Positions 1 to 12,339 of a stretch of 64,000 nucleotides of DNA are shown here, in pieces (the stretch's first letter is position 1; each line of letters begins with the position of its first letter). The notes below the pieces were generated by a model. The model worked only from the letters and a program-made list of their open reading frames with translations, was not told the DNA's origin and ran no database searches. The position numbers were made by a program, and so were the translations under genes. Where the stretch lies: positions 9,312,001 through 9,376,000 of the forward strand of contig JAQISU010000096.1 in NCBI GenBank assembly GCA_029339505.1, in the 5' to 3' direction. Source of the stretch: Unio delphinus. Taxonomy: Eukaryota; Mollusca; Bivalvia; Unionida; Unionidae.

Positions 1-540
1 ACATTGCTTTAACTTATAATGGTCCATTTGTATCTGTGGTTTGTAAATTTTGAATGGAAATCACAGTAATAGGTGGGTGGGTTTTCGTTGTTGTTAATAT
101 TAGGATGTAATGAATTGATATAGATAAACTTTCACATCAAATGACATGGAAACAGGGAACCAAATGTAGTCCGCAGAATTGTCGATATGTAACCAAGTCC
201 AGTTCAGTATCACGTGACGCTTACATCCAATCAAACTGCAAAAAACGCGTTCAATTCATTAAAATTGAAATTATTCTATGATAAATTGTGTAAGTAAGTT
301 GTATTGTATCTAGCGAAATTGCAATATAAAAATGAAAACTAAATAGTGATTGCGTTTTAAACTTTATAATATGTTGATTATCTGCTGAGTTAAATTAGTT
401 TAAAAATACGATGCTCTCCTTAAACAACAAGGTACAATTTTACATTCAGGTGAATGCAACGGAAAAGAGTAATTTCAAATATTAGCTAGAAATTTTCTGG
501 AATCTGAATATCACGCTAAAAAAAATAAATATAAAAAAAA

Positions 541-542
541 TA

Positions 543-596
<54 letters not shown>
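541..596. repeat. (TAA)n microsatellite
   Basis: About eighteen uninterrupted copies of a TAA/AAT trinucleotide, preceded by A-rich sequence. Confidence 0.95.
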
Positions 597-597
<1 letters not shown>

Positions 598-1555
598 TTC
601 AGTGCTTTTGTTCTTGATCATCGGATCTAAAATAAGCAAATGGATCTCTTTTTCAATTAACACCTTGTGTTATTATTATTTTGGCTTGGATAGATATTAT
701 GAATTTTTCAGCGTCTCTTTGTCATCTCTCAGTTTACGTTACCCAATATTTGTTATATATTTTTTTTAAAACCTTTTTTTAATCGTTTTAACATTTTATC
801 TAATTCACCAATTATAATAGGTATTCTTTAATCTATGTTTACTTTGCCATCGATTCGAACAGTTATAACCCGAAACGTACTTCATTTTTTTTTCACGTCA
901 CTAAATTCTTATCGTTTCTAAGTCTTATTTTCAAAAGAAGTTCTTGATACGTTACCACCGGATTCATTTTTAAAAAATTGTGTTTGTTTACCAATACGTA
1001 TATATGTTATAAGTTATCTTTTTTCTTTAATAAAGTATTTTCTTCATTATTTCTTATGAAAGTAGTCGATATCCCCTCCTGTTAGATAATTATAATCTGC
1101 AAGTATTCAGCTTTGAGAGTCGATATATCCTCGTGTCAGACAATTATAATCTGCACGTTTTCCAAATATTATATTTTGAGAGTTAAGACGCCAAGCTATT
1201 TTAAATCTGTACATGTATTTTAGTTACTTAAAACTAAAATTATAACTCGTACATTGTCTTCATAGATCAAATAACATTTTAGTTAATATTGACATTAACC
1301 TTATTCATTATGTCCACGTTTTAGTGACCTCTTCAAAGACAGTCTTTTTCTCTAATTTTCAAAAACTATTCTTCACAGTTATCAGACTAACTTTAAGCGC
1401 TTTTTCACCAGTTTAAAAGTTAAACACTAACATAACTCCAATCCTCTTTTGTATTATCATGTAATACTTTAAGCAACTTTTAAAATTAGGATTTTAAAAT
1501 GTGTTGTAATTTATATCGACTTCATTATTTCTTCCCCGTCACGTTTTAATGTTTT

Positions 1556-2105
1556 GTACAGTAGGATTCTTAGCAAGCATGGTTAGGTCTATTATCTGTC
1601 ACGGACTTGTATAAACCTTTAAAATTTATTGATTAAATTCGTTTACTAGAGTTTCATTGACGTACAACGATGCTCGATGGTGATTAATGTATATTGTGTC
1701 GTATTTTAAGATACTGAGTTCGGTTCATCCTATGCCTCACGTGCGAAGTGCTTCTGATGTGACGAACCGAATGCCTTCGATGCACAAACAATACAGGTGT
1801 ATAAATACCTCACCGCATGTAAAGCTCTCTACATTACGAAATGTCTTGTCAGTCGGCGATCTACTATAAGGATTCGCACATCTTTAGCTATAGAGGTATG
1901 TATTTTAATTAATTTTTCGTATATACGATTACACTATTGCACTACCACGTCATTTTTGCATGATTTGTAATTTTGGTTTATGCAGAATAATACACACGTT
2001 TGTACTCTTGTTTACGACCTAGCGAAGGATTTACATTAGTAATATAAGGCTACATCTTTAAGAAATGTTTAGTACAGTATGATTCTTAGCAAGCATGGTT
2101 AGGTT
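1556..2105 (+). repeat. Dispersed direct repeat pair, ~30 bp
   Basis: The sequence around 1556-1590 recurs around 2068-2103 with a few mismatches; both contain the block ATTCTTAGCAAGCATGGTTA. The roughly 510 bp between them shows no transposon hallmark I can identify. It could be the ends of a small element or a chance survival of an older duplication. Confidence 0.5.
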
Positions 2106-4089
2106 TATTTCTGAACTTGTTGCTTTGAAATTGTTGTACCGGTAATATTATCTATATAACTTACCGTGTATAACGTTATTACCCTTTTTTATCCGTGTCA
2201 TATAAATAGTACACGGTATTGGATATGTTTTCAGCTGTCCAGTATCTGGATTGTCCGGTATCTGGAGTGTCCGGTGTTGTTCGGTGTTGTCCAGAGTGAC
2301 TAGAGGGACCCGAGCGCTCCATGTATCCGATGAATCGAGGTCTACATGGTGCATGCTGTAAAGCCAACCACAGGAAGTGTAACAGATGTAAACTGAACTT
2401 TAACAGCCGTGGAGATGAAATAGTGTTCTGACAACGGAGTGTTTCTCCTTGTGTGTAACTTTGTAGCCGTGGTCTAAATTGTTGGGTTCGTAAAACCCAT
2501 TGTATCTTTAGGGACTGTAAAGATAAGTTACATATCTGTCCATTTTCATTTGCACAATTTCACTATGAGTGAATTCATTTTACTACGCGAGTAAAAATCT
2601 ACATTGTTTGCTAGCTGAGTAAACTATATCCATCTTTCTATTATTCCGTCACTGTAAATCATTCACGCCTTGTGTTTGTCTTTTGTAGAATAAATTGTTT
2701 GTTTTTTCTTCATTACATTTGTGCGTTATTATGTTAATAATACAATATTTGGATTAATTAAATACACACGCACGTATTCATGATTTATTTACTCATTCAA
2801 GTCATTCATTCTTAAACATTGTATTTATATCATCGTCAAAAGTGTTATGTTGTGAATCTGAAAAATCCCACCCGGTTACCTTGCTGCATCATATTTATCG
2901 TTTCTTCAGTTGGTTCTGATAGTTTCTATATGTATCTACAGGCCCTGTTTGATTCCGTAGTAATATTTTGTAATGGCTACAAAAGGATTGATATAAACGG
3001 ACCTTGAGCATCTGAAATATTTATCTTATTTATGATATAATTTTAGTATTTAAGTGGTGTTAATTTACTATTAACATATGCTCTCTATGATGTTATATAT
3101 TTCATTGTATTATCCTGAAATATTTATGAAGATGGGAATCAGAAGGTAGATGTTTCGATGTTTAAATAGAATGTGCTAAAATGGGAATACGATTGTTGTT
3201 CAAATTGACACCAATGTTATGTGTTTCAGCTACTGATTCATCTGTGTTATCGTATTCACATTTCTAATCATTTTCACCTGTCCAATGTGTAATCATTTTC
3301 ACCTGTCTATCATTTTCACCTTACTAATAATTTTCATTTACTTTATGTATTTCAAACCGTAATCATTATGATTAACATGAATCGCCAACGTATTTATGAA
3401 CTACGCGAGATGCAAATTAATTTTCCTCAGCTACACAAAACGTCAATTCTAAAGATATAAGAAACTGGATTGCAATAAAATCTATTACTATCGAGTCTTC
3501 ATCTTTATGTTTGTTAAATTTGATCTGCTTTAATATCTCTTTTGTTGTTGTTTGTACGGACTAATAACATCACATAAGATTAAATTACCGTCAGATACAT
3601 TTTAATACGAATGAACTCTAATAAAATAGTGTAATAACCGTGACAGTAAATATTTGCATTGCTTCGTCTCTACGGTCTTGAACTAAGTAACTTACAGAGC
3701 AAAACCAAACAGATTAGTAAAATTCTAGAAATAATTTAATTATCTAAGTTACTGAATGGAGGTTCAAGAGGAACTTAAATTATTGCTAATTAAATCACAA
3801 ATAATCCAAAACAGTGCTAATGCGCGTCCAAAAGTATAGTGTTATGATTCAGTGGTCATTATCTTAAAATATTATCTACGATAATGGAAAAAATTAGCTA
3901 TTTAATATGTTCTTTACAACTCTTTATTCCACTCTACAATCATGGACAAAAATTAAACTCAAATTAAAACTATTGTTTAGCTGATCAAAGCAATTATGTT
4001 AAGGCTTCTAATACTCAATAAAATTTTTATGTCCTCGCAATGATATAGCCAAATATTTTGACAACATCCCTTGTACACCAAAATAAACA

Positions 4090-4093
<4 letters not shown>

Positions 4094-4176
<83 letters not shown>
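4094..4176. repeat. Compound (CT)n(CA)n microsatellite
   Basis: A CT run of about 45 bases passes directly into a CA run of about 37 bases. Open frames across it encode alternating RE or VC dipeptides and are artefacts. Confidence 0.95.
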
Positions 4177-4177
<1 letters not shown>

Positions 4178-5907
4178 CTCAACCTCTTTCAAATCATTTT
4201 ACATACTAGATGGATATCCGTATATGACCAAAGCTGAATAAGTTAGAAATATGATTGACATTATTAACATTTCTTCTTATAATCAAACCAAATCAAACCA
4301 AATTCGTATGTGCGAAATTCACTCGTATTTCAAACAAGAAGTAAGATTAATTAAATGCTATCCATACAAAAGTGGGTTGTCACTAAGAGAAATCTATGAA
4401 TCTTATATCACTCACTTGGAAGGAAAAAATGCGACTTGAATCATACACAAACAAAGCTATTCCTAAAGAAACTATGATCCTGCCATTGTTCTCTGCCATC
4501 TGTCAGTTAATGGATCACCATCCTTGTTGGGTTCGGGAAATGAAAATATATTAGTACTAAATATAATATTAATAATTAATATTTCACACTGTACTATCAG
4601 CTAAACCACATTGAGCATCTTAAATGCTTTTTCTTAAGAGTTATTTATGTTTACACATTTGCTAACTTCTGGTAAATGTAACGGTAGATATTTGTTTGCT
4701 ACATTAGGTGACAGAATGAAATATATGTTTCCAAAATATTTAGAAATGTTTATGTCTCGCTAAAACGTTGTATGCTGCATATTGAGACAAGGCATTGACT
4801 TGGACTTTGCTTAATCTGAAGTATAAAATCTGATTGGATGAAATGTCATCTAAGGTTACAGTTTACCTATCGAATGTCATTACATGCTAGTAAATTTGAA
4901 ACCTTTTAAAACTATTCCATACTGTGTTTCTACACTTATATGTTTATCGTTTAAGAAGAAGAGACCCGGAGAAACCGGGAAAATTTATCCTGATTACGTC
5001 TGGATGACAAAATTACACTCAAAGGCAGGGAAAATATGTTATGATTACCTCTGGGCAACAAACAATGTTTACTCGGTTTTAATTCAAAAGCGCTGAAACG
5101 ACATTGATTTCATTTCCGTTTGATCAGTGTTTGCCATAGGCCGTTTCAACAATATGTCTGTGTTCTCTCTTCTCCTCAAGTGCCGCCTGCAACTGCCATT
5201 TTCTATAATTAACTTTACTTTGCATTAGTAATTATTTAACATTTTTCTAACTAAAAGTGACACAACATCCTGCATTTTTTTATGTATGCAGTGGGGTTAA
5301 CTAGAACAACAGCTTGCTTTTTCACAAGTATTGACCAGTTCGAAATATATTATGAAACCTTTACGAGGCAGTTGGACAGTTTGGGAAGATATTTTTAATT
5401 TCTGCTGGAGAAAAAGAAATTTAAATTAACGTTCATAAGTCTTTCAACTAATAATGTTCGATTATCATCACGGGTAAAGATATGATTGAATTGCCACAAT
5501 TATGCTTTGATATGTTAATTTTCAACATTTTTGAACATGAGAACGTTTGTGTATAGGACTAACTCTTTAGCTTTAATTAAATAATCTTGTCTTGTTCTTA
5601 TTGACGTTTTATTCTTGAGTAAAACCCTGGCTATATGACGAAGATGACACGGCTGGCAATCTTTTACAGTAACACTGTTCCTAAATGAAAAATAAAATTT
5701 ATCGCAAAACTGTAGCAGAAATATTCGCATTTCTTTCACAAATATTCCCTTCATTTCAATTGTTACTGAAAGTAAAATCAGAATTAAATGTAGTAGAAAG
5801 GTCCTACGAACAAACCGAGGAATAATGAGTATGTCGCAATTCTTGTGCAAATTATAATTTTGTAAACTTTATCTTTGTTTGAGGACACCCGAATTCGTTG
5901 CCATTAA

Positions 5908-7779
5908 TTCTTAAGTACTCTTTTACATCCAACAGCGGAACAACTTGATAACTGCCTCCGTTCATTGCTTGAAAAACATGCCCCAGCCACCAAATGCAGA
6001 GTATCAATAAAAAAGTGTTCTCCTTGGTATAGCAGTGTTAGGGACCAGCTTCGCACTGCTAAAAGACATCGCCGAAAAGCAGAGAGGCTTTGGCTTTCCA
6101 CCAGACTCACTGTTCATAAACAAATCTACGAAGCCGCTAAGAAGAACGTCACAAACATAGTCCATTTAGCCAAATCATCCCACTACAGTTCTAAGATCAC
6201 GGAGAGTTCCAGCTGCAAAGAGCTCTTAGAGATAACTAACAAACTAATGTCAAGGAACAAATGTACACCACTTCCAACGACCTTCTCTCCACTAGAGCTA
6301 CCAGACCAATTTGCAAATTTCTTCAATGACAAAGTTCAAACCATTAGAGATTCGCTTGACAGCACAATTTCAACTGATTCGTCACCATACAGGTATGATG
6401 CAGAATTTCAGCGACAACCGTTAGGAGCATTTGAACCTGTTTCTATAGATTTAGTACGGACAATCGTGATGAAAAGTGCACCAAAGTCTTAAGAACTTGA
6501 TCCAATTCCGACTCATTTGAATTCAAACAGTCTTTTTAGCAATGTACAGTCTGCATATCACCCTTACCACAGTAAGGAAACTACTCTTCTGAAAGTATTT
6601 AGTGACATTCACTCCGCTTTGGATAGTGGAAAGATTACAGTCCTCACTCTCCTGGATTTATCTGCAGCATTTGACACAATAGACCATGATATATTACTTC
6701 ACCGTTTCCAGCATGTATTTGGCATTCAGAATATAACCTTACAGTGGTTCAAGTCCTACTTAGTCAACATGACAGAAATTATATATGCAAATGGAATACA
6801 CTCCAGCCCAGTTGACGTATGTTGTGGTGTTCCACTGGGATCTGTTCTTGGACCTGTTCTCTTCATTCTGTACACTCAGCCGCTCTCAAGTGTCATAGAT
6901 CATCACCCAGTGTCGCACCAACTGTACGCTGATGACACCCAAATATACAAGTCTAGCCACCCAACTGAAGTTGATGCTACCATCAATGGAGTAGAGAAGT
7001 GCATTTCGGATGTGAAATCATGGATGACATGTAAGAAGCTGCAGATGAATGATGATAAAACTGAGGCTATTCTGATCACAACACAAAGACTTTCTCATCC
7101 ACATCCTTTATCTCAGACAATAAATATCAGCAACACCAACATTAAATTCTCACAGTCAGTACGGAATCTGGGTGTTACTCTAGACAGTACTCTTACATTG
7201 CACCAACATGTCATGAACATCTGCAGGGATGCATATCTTGAATTGAAACGCATCAGTTCCATTCGTAAATATCTTTCTGTTGATACCACTAAAACACTTG
7301 TGTGTTCATTAGTACTATCAAGACTGGACTATTGTAACTCAATTCTGTCTGGTTCGTCACAATATTTACTCCAGAAACTTCAAAAAGTTCAAAACACAGC
7401 TGCACGGATCATCTTTAGAGTACCTCGATCAGAGCACACCTCACCACTGCTCTATACCCTACACTGGCTATCAATTCGATACAGAATCAAACACAAAATG
7501 TGTTCTCTGTGCTATATTTCAATGACAGACTCCAGTCCAACATACCTATCCAGCCTCACCCATGTGTATACACCAGCTAGATCCTTACGCTCTTCTTCTG
7601 ATAATCGTATACTCATTGTTCCCAAGGTGAAAACAAATTCATATGGACAACGTTCGTTTGCATACCAGGGCCCGGCGACGTGGAACGAATTGCCCATTGA
7701 AATTAGACACAAAGACACAGTGGTCCCTTTTAAGAGTGCTCTCAAGACTCACCTGTTTCGACTTCAGGGACAAACTTAG
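5908..7779 (+). pseudogene. LINE reverse transcriptase ORF, broken
   Basis: One reading frame covers the linker region (5908-6489) and reverse transcriptase (6493-7779), interrupted by an in-frame TAA at 6490-6492. RT landmarks include LDLSAAFDTIDH (palm motif A region), GVPLGSVLGPVLF (motif B region) and YADDTQ (catalytic motif C), followed by the thumb and a C-terminal domain (PATWNELP). Immediately after the stop, around 6515, the sequence jumps from the beginning of the RT fingers to a later finger motif. An internal in-frame segment, by comparison with the usual domain length, is therefore missing. With the stop, the deletion and the absent endonuclease it cannot be active. There is no ATG at the beginning of the open frame. 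Confidence 0.9.
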
Positions 7780-7850
7780 CGACCTAATCATGATTTGTAT
7801 CTTATATATTTTCAGCATGTTTTTATGTTTTCCAATTCCATTGTTTTTGT

Positions 7851-7852
<2 letters not shown>

Positions 7853-7886
<34 letters not shown>

Positions 7887-8130
7887 TGGTTTAACGCCAT
7901 TTTTCAGCACAATATAGGCTATATAGGCTATACATGGCGGCCAGTATTAATGGTGGAGGAAGAAACCGTACAAACCCCGGAAAGAACCACCGACCCACGA
8001 GAAGATACTGGCAAGCTTTCTCACATAACTACATTTGCCGAATCTTAGACTCGAACACACGCAGACAGAGGTGAGATGGCAGTGGTCCGTAACGGACAGC
8101 GCTTTAGACCACTCGGCCACTCGGGTCCTC
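7853..8130 (-). mobile_element. tRNA-derived SINE, minus strand
   Basis: Read on the minus strand, the element starts at about 8130 with a tRNA-like head. It contains an A-box-like GTGGCCGAGTGGTCTAAAGC and a B-box-like stretch around 8048-8060, then a non-tRNA body, and ends in a poly(A) tail seen as 31 T residues at 7853-7883. It lies inside the 3' UTR of the LINE at 5908-8268, so it inserted later. A related head occurs on the plus strand near 49837. I could not define a convincing target-site duplication. Confidence 0.85.
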
Positions 8131-8220
8131 TTTGTCATTTGTTGTTCTGTAGTGTAGTCATATCATTATTGATGGTGTAAAGCGCTTAGAGCTTTTAAAG
8201 ATTAGGCGCTATACAAAGTC

Positions 8221-8223
<3 letters not shown>

Positions 8224-8267
<44 letters not shown>
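8224..8267. repeat. (TTA)n tail of the LINE
   Basis: About fourteen TTA units directly after the conserved LINE 3' end, so it is the element's own 3' tail rather than an independent microsatellite. Confidence 0.85.
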
Positions 8268-8269
<2 letters not shown>

Positions 8270-9420
8270 GACTGAAACCTGCTCACCAGAATAAGATACT
8301 TTTTTCTCGACCTTTGCTTCCAAAGACTTTTACTTGAATGAAAGAAGCTTACTCACATCATTACCAACGCCAATAGTCACTATATTCAGTCCTGGGACTA
8401 CTCGGCTAATGGCAGTCGGCCTATTAGCGTTCTCTGTTTATAACAAATAGGCCGACCCAAAGCGGCCTATCGCGTACTCGATCCACATAACGTACTAAAA
8501 ATGTTCTTTGTTCAACGGTCATTTGATTTCATTATCTTATTTTTTATGCTTTCTTTCAACTGCCATTCATTTTGCTATAGAACCATAGTAAAAAGATTAA
8601 TCCCAGATTAATTAAAATCATATCCTGCATAATCAACAGTTTGAAACAGCCCTTGTCCTGCGGCACCTAATTGTTAATTAAGTTAGAGGTACCGCGTGCA
8701 TATTCATTTGCTTCTGAATTTTATATCAGCAGTAAATATTTTCCGGTATTCAAAGTTTAATACATCTGTCCCTGAAATACCGCTTTGTTAATAGAGTTAC
8801 ATATATATTATTTTTTTTAAACAAAGATAAGTATAGAGACAAAGCAAACAAGATTTCATCGCTTTGTAGTGTAAAATCGTTTCTTCGACAAAATAGTAAT
8901 GATTCCATCCAATACTAGTAATATCGTATACCGCCACCATGATTTGATATATCAGTTCGATAGAGATGACGAATTCGATTTGGATACTGCTTGAGGTTAT
9001 ATTGAGATCAAGGTGAGTTTCCGTTGAGGATTTGATTGAATGTGTATCGAATACTTCCAGTATTCAGCTGGAGAAGCAGAGCCGATGAAGAATTTTCGTT
9101 ATGATTGGACCAGGAATGGTATCAATTTACTGTTGGCATGATATCAACCATAAAATAACAATTAACATGAAATTAATGTTCACCGGATAACCCAACGCCC
9201 TGCACTTGTATACATCTTGAGCGACTTACATTTGATAAAAGAGAAACAAATTCGTGGCTACACTTATCCAAATGGATTTCATATACAATTCTATTTGTAT
9301 TGTTGGAGGTGATTAGATTTTGTAATAAAATATACCTAACAAATCCCAGGTAAGCTATTATATCATTACCCTGGATCAAAAGCATAGAACTGTCATTAAG
9401 GGCTTCAACGGTACTACAGA
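8270..9420. other. Non-coding stretch with a small hairpin
   Basis: No gene seen. A perfect 11-bp inverted repeat (GTCGGCCTATT and its complement, about 8415-8458, loop about 21 bases) lies in a locally GC-richer patch. The rest is AT-rich single-copy-looking DNA. Confidence 0.5.
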
Positions 9421-9424
9421 ATAA

Positions 9425-9504
9425 TTCTTATCAAGATAAATGAGTCATTGCAACAGTTTTACATTATTTGCACGATATGTTAGGAATACCTTTGATTGAT
9501 TGAT

Positions 9505-9569
<65 letters not shown>

Positions 9570-9640
9570 ATCAGAACAAAACACAGTAGATATTTCATTT
9601 GACATACGAAGAAGGGGATGGTGTTTCTAAACTTGAATGA
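9425..9640. repeat. Dispersed repeat with (GA)n core, copy 1
   Basis: GA dinucleotide array (about 9509-9568) flanked on both sides by sequence shared with 11935-12330. Left shared block contains GCAACAGTTTT; right shared blocks contain CATCAGAAC and GGGGATRGTGT-like sequence followed by CTAAACTTG. The array therefore sits inside a larger duplicated unit. Confidence 0.75.
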
Positions 9641-10565
9641 CCTGATTAAATACATTCAATGACGCTCTGACATTTCTTAAATTCTTACGTACGTATTTGT
9701 ACGCGATTATGGCTCTTTCGGTAACGAGAATTACGTACAATTTTGTAAACATTTCCCTTACTTTTATACGGATCGTTTCCAAAAGGTCCAAGCAAGCGTA
9801 AGCGCCAAGTTCTTTAAGTCTGTTAACGGAGTCCGAGAGTAAGTGTTTTTTTGAGATACTCACTGACATTCCAATATGTAACATGAAGTGAATCTATACC
9901 AAAACAAAGCTATTTTTTTAAAAATGTGTTTTCCCGTTCTCTATGAAAGAATACCATGTACACATTCATATGCGTTATATTTTACTTCGTTTATTAAACA
10001 AAACATTACAAACAATTGGGACATTACACCATTATTTTTAACGAACTTCCGTCTAAACTCAGGGCAGAAATATGACCTTTAACGGGCAAGACATGATCAG
10101 AAAGTGCTAAGATTCAGAGGTATTCCATCCAGTAAAATATACTGATGTTGGTAAAGAGATAAACTGACATCAGAAAAATCTAATCCAATATTCATAGTTC
10201 TTTTACATTGGTACTTGTCACTAATTAAAACATTTTTTTTTTCTTTCTTTCTTTTGCATTTGATGATGTAAACATTTCCACTTCTTAATGCTAATCTGAA
10301 ACTGGATGTAACGGGATGAAGCTGGTTGGGATTTGATTTATGGAAATACGCTGGAAGCAATTTGTGAATTAAACGTTTATTTTAGCATGCGATTTAACGA
10401 TGTATGAATCTAATACGATATCCGTGCGCATACGTCCAACAACACTTGGTTTGACATAATGATGCGCATTTAGACGGCTGATAGAGGGAAATGATAGAGC
10501 ACCTAACTGGAACTAGTCAGAATATTAACTTCAACGAGTAATTAACAAGAATCATCGTATTCAAT

Positions 10566-10690
10566 AAATATGATTGATTTATCGATCTATCACCATGAAT
10601 AGTAAATATTTAGAATTTAAACACAAATATGATTGATTTATCGATCTATCACCATGAATAGTAAATATTTAGAATTTAAACACAAATATG
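10566..10690. repeat. 59-bp tandem duplication
   Basis: Two identical head-to-tail copies of a 59-bp unit (10566-10624 and 10625-10683) plus the first 7 bases of a third. Complete identity points to a recent duplication, or to an assembly slip. Confidence 0.95.
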
Positions 10691-10914
10691 AACAATTTTA
10701 TGACTATGTCACCAAAGGTGATCAAATTATTGAATTTGTATATTTAAAAAAATATGAATAATGTTTCATCCACAAGTAGGATATATTTATTACTGATGTT
10801 TACTCATAAAATGATTTGGAATTGTTAATTTAATTTATGTAGTGATATTGAATTTTGATTTAAGAACGGAACTTATTATGTAAGCTGTGGCGTTCAATGA
10901 CAAGCACAAAATAT

Positions 10915-11190
10915 ATTGCCTATTCCAAAGCTCTCATCGAGTATCCAATGAACCACCACGCATGCCCCCTCCGGCATGCCGAAAGATAAATCGAGAGCCT
11001 CCATAACCCTTGGAGACTGCTTGGGCACAAAGTTTTGGTCCTTCACCTTGAGTAAACCACTATGTCTTCTGAGTCAACATCAGCATTGAGAGCAAAATAC
11101 AGATTGTCCGAAACCCCACCGAGTTGAAAGACTCCGCAGCCAAAATCAGCTGAACATTGTTCGCATAAAGTTGACATATTCCTATATATA
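10915..11190 (-). pseudogene. Coding-like tract, possibly frameshifted exon
   Basis: On the minus strand a frame from about 11185 to 11050 encodes a cysteine-containing, high-complexity peptide (for example CEQCSADFGCGVFQLGG). It then stops at an AAGGTGAAG that looks like a splice donor. Shifting by one base at that point opens a further roughly 37 codons of equally protein-like sequence, including SKGYGGSRFIFRHAGGG, to about 10940. Either this is an internal exon with a donor near 11046, or a decayed coding remnant with a one-base frameshift. An acceptor-like AG lies at about 11189. I do not recognise the family. Confidence 0.35.
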
Positions 11191-11934
11191 ATAAAATACA
11201 TCCGTGTATTGTTATAAAACAACAAGAGTAGATAAACCGAACCCACTTTCGAAATACCTATGGACGTCAATAAACCACCCTGCGGCAATGCTGTACGACA
11301 TAAGGGAACCTAAACACTTTTTCGTTCATATATAAAGCATTGCCTCTAAATACATACAATTCCGTGACACTGTAATTAATACATATTTGAATAATGAATA
11401 AGAAGAATTATTTTGTGCAGATTCGATAGTATTTAGACATATATATATAAAAAAGCATGACAATAATAATAAAGGGACACATGTATTATTGAAGACTATT
11501 TAAAATGAAAAGTTTAAAATAATCAGCAACATTTCTTTCGCAATTAGTTCCAACTGTATAATTTCATGTTGATAAAATGACTGGATACAGAGCTACTACA
11601 TTATTCCCAGTGAATTATTACCATTCCATATGTTATCCATATTTTATTGAAATGATTTTAACAGAACATTACAATAATAGGGTACAAATGAATTCAGAAG
11701 CCTGATCAATAACCTACACATAATTCTGGTAATACTCATTAACAAACAGATGGGCAATCACTCGAATTGCGGCTGATAGTTATAGTCAATCAAACAGATA
11801 CGAGGAACAATTTTCTTAAAAATTTAATAATATTTAAAGTTTAAAGTTACATTTCTTTTAAGTCTGATTTTTTTTTCCTTCCCTGAAAAGGATCTAACTG
11901 TAACAATATGGGCTTCTACGGTAGAACATGATAT

Positions 11935-12001
11935 TTTCTATCAAGAGAAATGAGGTTTTGCAACAGTTTTGAAATGTTTGCACAGGACGTTTGGATTAGT
12001 G

Positions 12002-12085
<84 letters not shown>

Positions 12086-12330
12086 TCATTATATGCATTA
12101 TTGGACTTGCTGAAGGCAGTGCAAGGGACATTATCATTACTGGTGAGAAATGTATGCCTAGGAACCATGTGCAATAGCTAGGTATCATATATATGTTGTG
12201 ATATATGGTGTACATCCTGCGGTGTAATGCAGCATCAGAACTAAACAACAGTAGATATTATTTCATATGACACACGAGGAAGGGGATAGTGTATCTAAAC
12301 TTGGATTGAAAGGACGGTAGATGTCACTCT
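11935..12330. repeat. Dispersed repeat with (GA)n core, copy 2
   Basis: Second copy of the 9425-9640 unit. The GA array spans about 12005-12083. About 145 bases (12085-12230) absent from copy 1 separate the array from the right-hand shared block beginning CATCAGAAC near 12233. Confidence 0.75.
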
Positions 12331-12339
12331 GTCAGGGTT

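Larger units (their letters stand above)
1..5900. other. AT-rich non-coding stretch
   Basis: No coding region that I can support. It holds a TAA array (about 541-596), a CT array followed by a CA array (about 4094-4176), a diverged direct repeat around 1064-1098 and 1119-1157, and a second dispersed direct repeat around 1556-1590 and 2070-2103. Short open frames here have low-complexity or AT-driven composition and no recognisable domain. Confidence 0.6.
5908..8268 (+). mobile_element. CR1/L2-like LINE, 5'-truncated
   Basis: A plus-strand non-LTR retrotransposon relic. It starts inside the linker between endonuclease and reverse transcriptase; the frame is open from about 5908 and no endonuclease domain is present. 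It includes most of the reverse transcriptase and a 3' UTR, and ends in a short conserved tail (GTAAAGCGCTTAGAGC around 8179, then GGCGCTATACAAAG) followed by a TTA repeat to about 8267. Such a 3' signature plus short tandem tail is typical of CR1/L2-group elements. A SINE sits inside the 3' UTR. Clade placement rests on the 3' end and RT style and was not tested by phylogeny. Confidence 0.85.

Noticed and set aside
3977..4192. Open frames through dinucleotide arrays (also at 9464-9655, 11916-12248, 38914-39099, 41606-41860)
   Set aside because: Their length comes from GA/CT or CA repeats (RE, SL or CV dipeptides); no coding signal outside the arrays.
5515..5850. 111-codon minus-strand open frame
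   Set aside because: AT-driven hydrophobic composition, no domain, no promoter or splice context.
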